Of a stretch of 10,320 nucleotides of DNA, positions 1 through 7,723 are shown in pieces. The notes under the pieces were generated by a model. It saw only the letters and a list, made by a program, of their open reading frames with translations, was not told where the DNA came from and ran no database searches. A program made the translations under genes and the position numbers. The first letter of the stretch is position 1. Every line of letters begins with the position of its first letter. Origin of the DNA: Burkholderiales bacterium (lineage in GTDB: Bacteria; Pseudomonadota; Gammaproteobacteria; Burkholderiales; Burkholderiaceae_C); the NCBI GenBank assembly GCA_006227785.1, contig SBFU01000412.1:1-10320 (forward strand). The letters are read 5' to 3'.

Positions 1-1022
1 AGGGTGATGAACAGGTAGGCCTCGATCTTGAAGGGGCGCCACTCGACGTCCGAGTTCAGTGCCAATGCCAGTGCACCGGTGAGTTCGTAGAGGCTGACGA
101 TGGTGACCAGGGACGTGTCCTTGAAGATGGAGATGAAGTTGTTCATCATGCTGGGCACCACCATGGCCAGCGCCTGGGGGAGCACGATCTTGCGCTGTGT
201 CTGCCAATAGCTCAGCCCCAGGGTGTCGGCCGCCTCCAGTTGCCCCTTGGGAATGGCCTGCAGACCACCGCGGATGATCTCGGCCATGTAGGCAGCGGCA
301 AACAGCGTGATGCCAGCCACCACGCGAACCAGCACATCGATGCTCATGCCCTGGGGCATGAACAGCGGGAACATGAACGACGCCATGAACAGCACCGAGA
401 TCAGCGGCACGCCCCGGATCAGCTCGATGTAGACGATGCAGGCTGAGCGGATGGCGGGCAGGTTGCTGCGCCGGCCCAGAGCCACCAGGATGGCGATGGG
501 AAAGGCCAGGAAGATCGACAATGTGGCCAGCATGACGGTCAGTGGCAATCCGCCCCAGAGGTCGGTGCGGACTTCGCTGAGGCCGAAGCTGCCGCCGCCC
601 ATGAGGACGAAGAACACCGCCAGGATGCCGACCCAAAGAATGGCCAGCCAGGGCTTCCAGAACCAGCGGATGCAGCTGAGCACCAGGCCGCCGACCATCA
701 GGCTGGTGGCCAGCAGGGCGCGCCACTGCTCCTCGAACGGGTAACGGCCGAACACGATGACGCGGTACTTTTCGGTCACGACGCCCCAGCAGGCGCCGCT
801 GCCGCGGGCCGCCTGGCAGGCGTCGGCATCGGCGCCGAACACGGCGCCGGTGAATCCCCAGCGCCACAGCGCAGGCAGGAAGTACAGCGCCAGGCCGATC
901 ATGAACAGCGTGGTGATGGTGCTGCGCCAGTCGGCGAACAGGTTGCGGCGAGCCCAGGCGACGAAGCCGGTGGTGCGCACGGGCGAGGGACGTGCGGCAA
1001 TGGGAGTGAATGTCTGTGCCAT
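1..1022 (-). CDS. aapM: General L-amino-acid ABC transporter permease AapM (partial, C-terminus off the left edge)
   Basis: Inner-membrane permease of a polar amino-acid ABC importer; in this family AapM pairs with AapQ to form the channel. The reading frame is open from the ATG at 1022 to the window edge, giving 340 full codons; the family is somewhat longer, so only a short C-terminal part is missing. Visible features: a first membrane segment near residues 38-52, a periplasmic loop with paired cysteines (about C69 and C78, in GACW), more hydrophobic segments at 105-142, 158-182 and 198-222, and the permease EAA loop (E263-A-A, G269, L281-P282) that contacts the ATPase. The end reads EAYLFIT, typical of the last helix. 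The start lies 11 bp after the aapQ stop, and a GAGG overlapping that stop serves as ribosome site about 9 nt upstream. The ATPase gene aapP is expected next, outside the window. Confidence 0.93.
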   Translation of the reverse strand, partial: MAQTFTPIAARPSPVRTTGFVAWARRNLFADWRSTITTLFMIGLALYFLPALWRWGFTGAVFGADADACQAARGSGACWGVVTEKYRVIVFGRYPFEEQWRALLATSLMVGGLVLSCIRWFWKPWLAILWVGILAVFFVLMGGGSFGLSEVRTDLWGGLPLTVMLATLSIFLAFPIAILVALGRRSNLPAIRSACIVYIELIRGVPLISVLFMASFMFPLFMPQGMSIDVLVRVVAGITLFAAAYMAEIIRGGLQAIPKGQLEAADTLGLSYWQTQRKIVLPQALAMVVPSMMNNFISIFKDTSLVTIVSLYELTGALALALNSDVEWRPFKIEAYLFIT

Positions 1023-1033
1023 GTGGGGTCGCC

Positions 1034-2206
1034 TCAGCGTTCCTTGATGGCCATGCGCTGGTTGTACCAGTTCATGATCACGGAGGTGGACAGGGATGTG
1101 GACAGGTAGACCAGCATGATGATGGCGATGCACTCCACCGCCCGGCCACTCTGATTGAGGGTGGTGTTGGCGATCGAGACCACATCGGGGTAACCGACCG
1201 CCACCGCCAGCGAAGAGTTCTTGGTCAGGTTCAGGTACTGGTTGGTCAGCGGCGGGATGATCACGCGCATGGCCTGGGGCAGGATGACCAGATTCATCTT
1301 CTGGCGCTGGCTCAGGCCCAGGGCCGCAGCCGCTTCGTCCTGCCCGCGGCTGACGGACTGGATGCCACCGCGCACCACCTCGGCCACAAAGGACGCGGTG
1401 TAGATGACCAGGCCGATCAGCAGGGCGAGGAACTCGGCCGAGGCGCTGGCGCCTCCATCGACCATGAAGGCCAGCTGTTCGGGCACCTTCCATTCGCGTG
1501 GCATGCCCGCGACAATCCAGCCCACGATGGCCAGGACCACCACCAGGGCCACAGGCACCCAGAAGCGGTCGCCGTCCTGGCCGGTCAGCTCGAAGCGCTT
1601 CTGCACCCGCTGGCGCCAGAACCACCCGGCGACCAGGCCCGCCAGTGCGCCTGCCAGCACATGGCCGATGCCGGCCGCCGGCACCGGAAAGGCCAGCCCG
1701 GCCTTGCTCAGGAAGACCAGTCCGGCTGCACTCCATGCCTCGTTGGAAGCTGGCAGGATCTCCAGGAAAAACAGGTACCACATCAGCAGTTGCAGCAGGA
1801 TGGGCACGTTGCGGAACAGCTCGACGTAGCCGTAGCACAGCCCACGCACCAGGGCATTGCGCGAGAAACGGCCCACGCCGATGGCCACCCCGATGATGGT
1901 GGTCAGCACGATGCCGACGACCGCCACCTTCAGGGTGTTGAGCACCCCGACCCAGATCGCCCGTCCGTAGCTCTGGTCGGGTTCGTAGGCAATGAGCGAC
2001 TCGCCGATGTCGAAGCCGGCGGGCATGTTGAGAAAGTCGAAACCGCTCTGGATGCCGCGCACACGCATGTTCTCTTGCATGTTGTGGGCGAGAAACCAGA
2101 GACCAGCGGCAATCAGCACGATGGCGATCGCCTGGAATATCAGGCCGCGCGTGGCCCGGCTGTTGAGCGACCAGGTTTTGCGGCGGGGGGGCACGGGTGA
2201 GTTCAA
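1034..2206 (-). CDS. aapQ: General L-amino-acid ABC transporter permease AapQ
   Basis: The 390-residue inner-membrane permease partner of AapM, close to the family's usual length of about 400. The start is a TTG at 2206: AGAGGA stands 4 nt upstream, and the next in-frame Met is only at residue 43, past the first membrane helix, so TTG is the credible start. Order seen: basic N-terminus, helix at about 22-41, a periplasmic stretch carrying the family-type FDFLN..P.GFDIGES block (56-70), helices near 84-112 and 125-150, an inserted hydrophobic region at 160-235 characteristic of the Aap/BztB permeases, and helices near 256-278 and 355-378. The EAA loop is E291-A-A-A-A-L-G297 to L309-P310. It follows aapJ by 119 bp, with a stem-loop between, and precedes aapM by 11 bp, so the three are probably one operon. 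BztB of the glutamate/glutamine Bzt system is the close alternative name. Confidence 0.94.
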   Translation of the reverse strand: MNSPVPPRRKTWSLNSRATRGLIFQAIAIVLIAAGLWFLAHNMQENMRVRGIQSGFDFLNMPAGFDIGESLIAYEPDQSYGRAIWVGVLNTLKVAVVGIVLTTIIGVAIGVGRFSRNALVRGLCYGYVELFRNVPILLQLLMWYLFFLEILPASNEAWSAAGLVFLSKAGLAFPVPAAGIGHVLAGALAGLVAGWFWRQRVQKRFELTGQDGDRFWVPVALVVVLAIVGWIVAGMPREWKVPEQLAFMVDGGASASAEFLALLIGLVIYTASFVAEVVRGGIQSVSRGQDEAAAALGLSQRQKMNLVILPQAMRVIIPPLTNQYLNLTKNSSLAVAVGYPDVVSIANTTLNQSGRAVECIAIIMLVYLSTSLSTSVIMNWYNQRMAIKER

Positions 2207-2284
2207 TCTGTCCTCTTGGATGTCAGGCGACAGAAGCCCCGACGTGCCCGAAGGACGCCAGGGTGTTCATGGGTGGGTGTGCAG

Positions 2285-2318
2285 AAACCCCGATGGCCCG
2301 CGTAGGCCACCGGGGGGT
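2285..2318 (-). terminator. Intercistronic stem-loop between aapJ and aapQ
   Basis: The arms at 2305-2315 and 2288-2298 pair over 11 bp around a 6-nt loop. Read on the minus strand the 5' arm is CCCCGGTGGCC and the 3' arm GGCCATCGGGG; the one imperfect position is a G-U wobble in the minus-strand RNA but an A-C mismatch on the plus strand, so the fold favours the aap transcript. It is followed by only TTT, so it looks like a partial terminator or a 3'-end stabiliser for the aapJ message. This is a common way to make more binding protein than permease. The function is inferred. Confidence 0.55.
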
Positions 2319-2325
2319 CAGGTGC

Positions 2326-3366
2326 TCAGCGCACCGGCGGGGCGTACATCAGGCCGCCGTTGGTCCAGAGGTTGTTGGTGCCGCGCGGCAGACCGATGGC
2401 GGTCTTGGGGCCGACATGGCGCTCGAACTGCTCGCCATAGTTGCCCACGGCCTTGATGGCGCGGTACGCCCAGTCCTTGTCCAGACCCAGCAGCTTGCCA
2501 GTGTCTTCATTGCCGGCGCCCAGCAGGCGTCGCACGTTGGGGTTGGCGCTGCTGGCCTTCTGCTGGTCGACGTTGGCCTGGGTCACGCCCAGTTCTTCGG
2601 CCTCCAGAAGCGCAAAGCCGACCCACTTGACGATGTTGTAAAGCTCGCTGTCACCCTGGCGCACGGCCGGGCCAAGGGGTTCCTTGGAAATCAGCTCGGG
2701 CAGGATGATGTGCTCTTCGGGCTTGGGCACTTCCTTGGAGCGGATCGAGGCCAGACCCGAGGCATCGGTGGTGTAGGCCTGGCAGCGGCCGGCCACGTAG
2801 GCGGCGGTGGCGGCTTCCACCTTTTCGAACACGACGGGCTTGAGGTCCAGGTTGTTGGCGCGCGAGTAGTCGGTCAGGTTCAATTCGGTGGTGGTGCCCG
2901 ACTGCACGCAAACGGTGGCGCCCTTGAGCGACTTGGCACTCTTGATGTTGAACTTGGTCGGCACCATGAAGGCCTGGCCGTCATAGAAGTTGACACCGGT
3001 GAAAGCCAGACCCAGCGATGCGTCGCGGGTCAGGGTCCAGGTGGTGTTGCGGGCCAGCATGTCGATTTCACCGGACTGCAGCGCGGTAAAGCGCTGCTGG
3101 GCCGTCAGCGGCGAAAAACGCACCTTGTTGGGGTCCTTCAGAATCGCCGCGGCCACGGCGCGGCAGGTGTCCACATCCAGACCCGTCCAGCGGCCCTGGC
3201 TGTCGGCAGCCGAGAACCCGGCCAGTCCTGTGTTGACCCCGCAGATCAGTTCGCCCCGCTGCTTGATGGCATCGAGGTCCTTGCCAGCGTGGGCCGGCAG
3301 GCTGAGCAGGGCGGTGGCTGCAGCGGCCATGCCCAGGGCGGTCAGTTTCAGGGATTTGCTTGTCAT
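2326..3366 (-). CDS. aapJ: General L-amino-acid ABC transporter periplasmic binding protein AapJ
   Basis: A 346-residue solute-binding protein (family 3, SBP_bac_3) that captures amino acids in the periplasm and delivers them to AapQM. The frame could extend upstream to 3498, but the ATG at 3366 is chosen because GGAG lies 8 nt before it and it opens directly on a signal peptide: basic MTSKSLK, a hydrophobic core at 8-23, then AHA (25-27) as cleavage site before GKD. The mature part shows the family blocks GELICGVNTGLAGFS, WTGLDVDTCRAVAAAI, RFTALQSGEIDMLARNTTWT, a QSGTTTE substrate-lobe motif and the C-terminal NYGEQFERHVG. It is the first gene of the aap unit and probably its best expressed. 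BztA is the near alternative in the same family; the amino-acid preference cannot be read from the sequence. Confidence 0.94.
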   Translation of the reverse strand: MTSKSLKLTALGMAAAATALLSLPAHAGKDLDAIKQRGELICGVNTGLAGFSAADSQGRWTGLDVDTCRAVAAAILKDPNKVRFSPLTAQQRFTALQSGEIDMLARNTTWTLTRDASLGLAFTGVNFYDGQAFMVPTKFNIKSAKSLKGATVCVQSGTTTELNLTDYSRANNLDLKPVVFEKVEAATAAYVAGRCQAYTTDASGLASIRSKEVPKPEEHIILPELISKEPLGPAVRQGDSELYNIVKWVGFALLEAEELGVTQANVDQQKASSANPNVRRLLGAGNEDTGKLLGLDKDWAYRAIKAVGNYGEQFERHVGPKTAIGLPRGTNNLWTNGGLMYAPPVR

Positions 3367-3498
3367 CGGATGGCTCCAGTGTTGTCGATAGGGGTTCTTC
3401 GGTTGACGGGCACGTGCACCAATGCCGTGCGCCAGTCGACCGCAGAGCGAATGGTGCCGTGGAGAGAACGGCCAGTCATCGGGGTTTACGTGGGACAT

Positions 3499-3517
3499 TC
3501 ATGCAACTAATGCATGA
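3499..3517. promoter_or_regulatory. 19-bp perfect inverted repeat, candidate operator
   Basis: The sequence TCATGCA-ACTAA-TGCATGA has two perfect 7-bp arms around a 5-nt centre. It lies 132 bp upstream of the aapJ start and about 104 bp upstream of the -35 hexamer of the ligase promoter, in a stretch richer in A+T than its surroundings. The size and symmetry fit the site of a dimeric helix-turn-helix regulator. No regulator gene is adjacent, so its identity is unknown. Confidence 0.35.
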
Positions 3518-3620
3518 CTTCATCGGTTCATCCCGAGGCCACTCGCATCGACGCAGATTCCGTGCCAGGGAGCGCAGCGCGTGCCTCCAGGGACATCGTC
3601 TCAGGCGCGACATCCGGGCT

Positions 3621-3649
3621 TTGCCCCAGCCTGCGCCCGCCCGTATGCT
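3621..3649 (+). promoter_or_regulatory. Candidate sigma70 promoter of the ligase operon
   Basis: TTGCCC (3621-3626) and TATGCT (3644-3649) are separated by exactly 17 bp, matching the -35/-10 layout with 4 of 6 consensus bases in each hexamer. The expected transcription start is near 3656, leaving a leader of about 68 nt before the ATG at 3724. It is predicted by eye from spacing and consensus. Confidence 0.45.
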
Positions 3650-3658
3650 GGAAAAAGA

Positions 3659-3693
3659 GTTCCCTGCTGCGCTTGTGCGCAGCGGGCAGGAAC
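3659..3693 (+). other. Leader stem-loop upstream of the acyl-CoA ligase
   Basis: The outer arms GTTCC-C-TGC (3659-3667) and GCAGGAAC (3686-3693) pair over 8 bp with one bulged C. An inner TGCGC/GCGCA stem closes a TTGT loop (3673-3676), with GCGG unpaired on the 3' side. It would form at the very 5' end of the predicted transcript and ends 17 nt before the Shine-Dalgarno at 3711, leaving that site free. It may be an mRNA-stabilising 5' structure; no T-run follows, so it is not a terminator. Confidence 0.4.
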
Positions 3694-3723
3694 CCGGGAC
3701 CCCCGCATTCAGGAGACATGTTC

Positions 3724-5430
3724 ATGAGCCAGTCCGCCGCCGGCGCCAGCCCGTTGCGTCCACATCACCGTTTCTGGCCGCGCCGCCTGCCGCACGCCAT
3801 CCAGCCGCCCAACACCTCGCTCTGGGCCAACCTCGAGATCAGCGCGCGCCGCTACCCCGACAAGCCGGCCCTGGTCTTCTTCGACCGCAGCACCAGCTAC
3901 CGGCAGCTTCATGACCAGGCCGAGCGGCTGGCGGCCCATCTGGCGCAGGCCGGTGTGGCCGCGGGGGACCGGGTCATCCTGCTGATGCAGAACTGTCCGC
4001 AATGGGTCGTGGCCCACTTTGCCATCCTGCGCGTCAATGCCGTGGTGGTGCCGGTCAATCCGATGAACCGGGCGGAAGAGCTCAAGCACTACATCACCGA
4101 TCCGGATGTGAAGGTGGCCATCTGCGCTGCGGACCTGGCACCCGACCTGCTGCAGGCCAGCCGTGAACTGCCCGAGGATCAGGGCCTGGCGCACCTGGTG
4201 GTGGCGCATTACCACGATGCCTTTGGCGAACAGGCCGAGCTGCCCGCGGCCTGGGAGGCGTGGCTTCGCCCCCGCCATCCGCTGCCTGCGCTGCCTGGCG
4301 GTCGCGTGGTCGACTGGGCCGAGGCCATGGCGTGTGACGCAGCGCCGCCCCCGCATGACCGTCAGCCCGGCGACCTGTGCGTGCTGCCTTACACCAGTGG
4401 CACGACCGGGCTGCCCAAAGGCTGCATGCACACCCACGCCAGCGTGATGCACAACGCCATGGCCGCCAGCGTGTGGGGCAACAGCACGCCCGAGAACATT
4501 GCCTTGCTGGTGGTGCCCATGTTCCACATCACCGGCATGGTGGTGGGCATGCACACCGGGATCTACACCGGATCCACCCTTGTCATCATGCCGCGCTGGG
4601 ACCGCGATCTGGCGGGCCGGCTGATTTCCGCCTGGAGGGTGACACACTGGTCCAACATCCCGACCATGGTCATCGACCTGCTGGCCAGTCCGCACTTCGA
4701 CCGCTACGACCTGTCCAGCCTGGTGTTCATCGGCGGCGGTGGTGCGGCCATGCCGCAGGCCGTGGCCCAGAAGCTGCTGGACCTGTACGGCCTGCGCTAC
4801 GCCGAGGGTTACGGGCTGACCGAGACCGCGGCACCATCCCACAACAACCCGCCCGATGCGCCCAAGCAGCAGTGCCTGGGCATTCCTTTCATGAGCACCG
4901 AGGCCCGGGTGGTGGACCCCGACACGCTGCGGGAAATGCCGGTGGGCGAGGCGGGCGAGATCATCATCCGCGGCCCCTCGGTGTTCCAGGGCTACTGGAA
5001 GCGCCCTGACGCCACCGAGTTGGCCTTTGTCGAATTCGAAGGCCGGCGCTGGTTCCGCTCAGGCGACCTGGGCAAGGTCGACGAGGATGGCTACTTCTTC
5101 ATCACCGACCGTCTCAAGCGCATGATCAATGCCAGCGGCTTCAAGGTCTGGCCGGCCGAGGTCGAGGCGCTGATGTTCCGTCACCCGTCCATCGCCGAGG
5201 CTTGCGTGATCGGCACCCGTGACGCCTACCGGGGCGAGAGTGTCAAGGCGGTGGTGGTGCTGCGCCAGGAGGCGCGAGGACAGGTGACCGAGCAGGACAT
5301 CATCAACTGGTGCCACGAGCACATGGCTGTCTACAAGGCGCCGCGCGTGGTGCAGTTTGTCGAGGCCCTGCCCAAGAGTGGCAGCGGCAAGGTCATGTGG
5401 CGCTTGCTGCAGGAGCAGGAAGGGACTTGA
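3724..5430 (+). CDS. AMP-forming acyl-CoA ligase (fatty acid--CoA ligase family)
   Basis: A 568-residue ANL-superfamily enzyme that adenylates a carboxylic acid with ATP and transfers it to CoA in the cytoplasm. Motifs seen: P-loop YTSGTTGLPKG (223-233), the adenine-side motif GYGLTET (362-368), RSGDLG (445-450) with the ribose-binding Asp448, hinge region DRLKRMINASG (462-472), and the C-terminal PKSGSGK with catalytic Lys556. There is no signal peptide. The start is set by AGGAG at 3711-3715 with 8 nt to the ATG at 3724; the ATG at 3718 is too close to that site, and the upstream Met at 3514 lacks one. The substrate is unknown: the general look is FadD-like (medium or long chain), but the downstream acrylyl-CoA-reductase-type gene leaves short or unsaturated acids possible. 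It is the first gene of a likely three-gene unit; the next ORF begins 22 bp after its stop. Confidence 0.9.
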   Translation: MSQSAAGASPLRPHHRFWPRRLPHAIQPPNTSLWANLEISARRYPDKPALVFFDRSTSYRQLHDQAERLAAHLAQAGVAAGDRVILLMQNCPQWVVAHFAILRVNAVVVPVNPMNRAEELKHYITDPDVKVAICAADLAPDLLQASRELPEDQGLAHLVVAHYHDAFGEQAELPAAWEAWLRPRHPLPALPGGRVVDWAEAMACDAAPPPHDRQPGDLCVLPYTSGTTGLPKGCMHTHASVMHNAMAASVWGNSTPENIALLVVPMFHITGMVVGMHTGIYTGSTLVIMPRWDRDLAGRLISAWRVTHWSNIPTMVIDLLASPHFDRYDLSSLVFIGGGGAAMPQAVAQKLLDLYGLRYAEGYGLTETAAPSHNNPPDAPKQQCLGIPFMSTEARVVDPDTLREMPVGEAGEIIIRGPSVFQGYWKRPDATELAFVEFEGRRWFRSGDLGKVDEDGYFFITDRLKRMINASGFKVWPAEVEALMFRHPSIAEACVIGTRDAYRGESVKAVVVLRQEARGQVTEQDIINWCHEHMAVYKAPRVVQFVEALPKSGSGKVMWRLLQEQEGT

Positions 5431-5439
5431 GACCGACGG

Positions 5440-5445
5440 CACAAT
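5440..5445 (+). promoter_or_regulatory. -10-like hexamer before the small membrane protein (candidate leaderless start)
   Basis: CACAAT is followed by 7 nt and then the ATG at 5453, which puts the predicted transcription start at or next to the start codon. No Shine-Dalgarno stands at normal distance; the purine-rich stretch at 5410-5424 is more than 25 nt away. A -35 is not evident. It would give the two downstream genes a promoter of their own. Confidence 0.35.
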
Positions 5446-5690
5446 GGGGTGCATGTCTGCTCGACCTTCCTGGCGCCGCCTGTGGCAACCTGACCGGGGC
5501 CTGTTCTGGCTCATGCTGGCCTTCAACGGCCTCTCGTCGGCCATGGCCTGGTACCTCAACCTGGCGCGGCCGCAGGGCCTGCTGCTGTTATGGCTGACCC
5601 TCATGGCCCTGGGCAACGCTTTCATGGGCATGTGGCTGCTCTGGCGCCTGTGGTCCGAGACACCTTCCGAACCCCTCCAAGGAGACCATC

Positions 5691-6692
<1,002 letters not shown>

Positions 6693-6699
6693 AACCTTG

Positions 6700-6713
6700 C
6701 CCGTTCAGACGGG
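6700..6713. terminator. Short hairpin at the convergent 3' ends
   Basis: CCCGT-TCAG-ACGGG is a perfect 5-bp stem with a tetraloop, spanning the 12-bp gap between the convergent acuI and Na/Pi-type genes and including the stop of the latter. No T-run follows on either side, so it is at most a weak, possibly bidirectional, terminator element. Confidence 0.25.
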
Positions 6714-7670
6714 TGCGTTCTGAGGCGAGGGCGTCGGATCTCCCCTGGGCGCCCAGTGCCGCCCGAACCAGCCGGTCCAGGGCAGGAAGAACAGCGCCAG
6801 CCCCAGGTTGAAGACCAGATGGGCGATGGCCACCGACCGGTCGGGTGAATCGCCCAGGGCGATGGCCCAGCGGGCAAACGACCCGACGAAGGGCAGCATC
6901 AGCACCACAGCCACGAAATTGAAGAAGGTGTTCATCTGGGCGGCTCGGCGGGCGAAGGCGTCCATCGGAATGCTGGCGATCAGGGCCGTGACGGTGGTGC
7001 CGGCATTGGCCCCGATGACGATGGCAATGGCTGCTTCCGGCGAAAGCACACCCTGCTGCACCAGCACCACCGCCAGCCCGGAGACCACGCTGCTGGATTG
7101 CAGCAGCATCGTGACCAGTGCCCCCAGCAACACGCCGACCCAGGGCTCGCTGGCGCGGGCCAGTTGCTTCAAGATCCATGGGTCCTGGCGCAAGGGCTCC
7201 AAAGACTGGCCGATCAGATCCAGTGTGAAGAAGATGAAGCCGAAGTAGAAGATGGCGCGTCCGATCACCCGGATCTGAAAGGGCAGCATGGTCAGGAGGC
7301 CGCCCAGCACGATCAGGTAGGGGCCGATGCTCGTCAGTTCGAACGACACCAGCCAGGCGGTGGCCGTGGTCCCGACCTTGGCACCCAGCAGCACCGCCAG
7401 ACTGGCGGCAAAGCTGAGCGTGCCAGCATTGACCAGGGCCACCACCAGGGCGCTGACCGCACTGCTGGACTGCACGGCAGCGGTGACAGCCGCCCCCAGG
7501 GCCAGACCACTGATGCGGTTGCGTGTGGCCAGGCCCAGCCAGCGAGGCAGCCGGTCGCTGCCCACCGCCTGAAGCTCCTTGCTGAAATGCTCCAGTCCGT
7601 AGAGGAACAACAGCAGGGCGCTGAGCACCAGGATGAGCAGCTGGAAGTCACTGAAATCGGGCATGGCCAT
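6705..7670 (-). CDS. Na+/phosphate cotransporter family protein (short form, no PhoU tail)
   Basis: A 321-residue polytopic inner-membrane protein of the Na/Pi-cotransporter family (PF02690), which moves phosphate with sodium. Two inverted-repeat-like halves are plain: QSSSAVSAL begins at 67 and QSSSVVSGL at 191, while GAKVGTTATA begins at 96 and GANAGTTVTA at 220, so both pairs are exactly 124 residues apart. The QSSS motifs are the family's substrate and ion signature. Eight or so hydrophobic segments fill the chain, which ends in a short Pro-rich tail (308-321). Many bacterial members carry a C-terminal PhoU-like domain of about 200 residues; it is missing here, and no remnant follows before the convergent acuI. 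The start is ATG 7670 (an in-frame stop lies four codons upstream) or ATG 7664. Neither has a Shine-Dalgarno; a -10-like TAAGCT just upstream suggests a leaderless mRNA. The gene is 53 bp downstream of the DUF2189 gene on the same strand. Confidence 0.88.
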   Translation of the reverse strand: MAMPDFSDFQLLILVLSALLLFLYGLEHFSKELQAVGSDRLPRWLGLATRNRISGLALGAAVTAAVQSSSAVSALVVALVNAGTLSFAASLAVLLGAKVGTTATAWLVSFELTSIGPYLIVLGGLLTMLPFQIRVIGRAIFYFGFIFFTLDLIGQSLEPLRQDPWILKQLARASEPWVGVLLGALVTMLLQSSSVVSGLAVVLVQQGVLSPEAAIAIVIGANAGTTVTALIASIPMDAFARRAAQMNTFFNFVAVVLMLPFVGSFARWAIALGDSPDRSVAIAHLVFNLGLALFFLPWTGWFGRHWAPRGDPTPSPQNAPV

Positions 7671-7676
7671 GCAGCG

Positions 7677-7682
7677 AGCTTA
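7677..7682 (-). promoter_or_regulatory. -10-like hexamer before the Na/Pi-family gene (candidate leaderless start)
   Basis: On the minus strand TAAGCT is followed by 6 nt and then the ATG at 7670. There is no ribosome site for this ATG or for the second one at 7664, so transcription starting at the codon itself is a reasonable reading. No good -35 is seen. Confidence 0.35.
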
Positions 7683-7723
7683 GCCGCCACGACGCCGACA
7701 CAGGCGGTGCCGGCAAGGCCCTT

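Larger units (their letters stand above)
3367..3723. promoter_or_regulatory. Divergent intergenic region between aapJ and the acyl-CoA ligase gene
   Basis: The 357 bp between divergent starts must hold the promoters of both units. On the right it has a good sigma70-like promoter (3621-3649) and a leader hairpin (3659-3693). In the middle is a 19-bp inverted repeat in a locally AT-richer patch (3499-3517). I could not find a convincing -35/-10 pair for aapJ; the best -10-like hexamer on the minus strand (TATCGA, 3385-3390) lacks a -35. An open frame continues upstream of the ligase through 3514, but it shows no domain and its codons do not look selected, so I read this as non-coding. Confidence 0.6.

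Noticed and set aside
3420..3450. Possible sigma54 promoter upstream of aapJ (TGGC...TTGG on the minus strand)
   Set aside because: The GG and GC elements are off by one in spacing and the -12 GC is missing, so it does not meet the GG-N10-GC rule.
1010..3510. Two long plus-strand open frames (396 and 437 residues) opposite aapQ and aapJ
   Set aside because: They are antisense shadows of well-supported genes. Their translations are rich in Gly, His, Gln, Asp and Val with no domain, as expected opposite GC3-biased codons.
3514..3723. A 70-residue N-terminal extension of the acyl-CoA ligase
   Set aside because: There is no ribosome site at 3514, the translation is low-complexity and unlike the family, and the stretch contains the likely promoter and leader hairpin. 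AGGAG at 3711 points to 3724.
3709..4842. A 377-residue minus-strand open frame inside the ligase gene
   Set aside because: It is a shadow of the ligase codons, His/Gly/Gln-rich with no motif.
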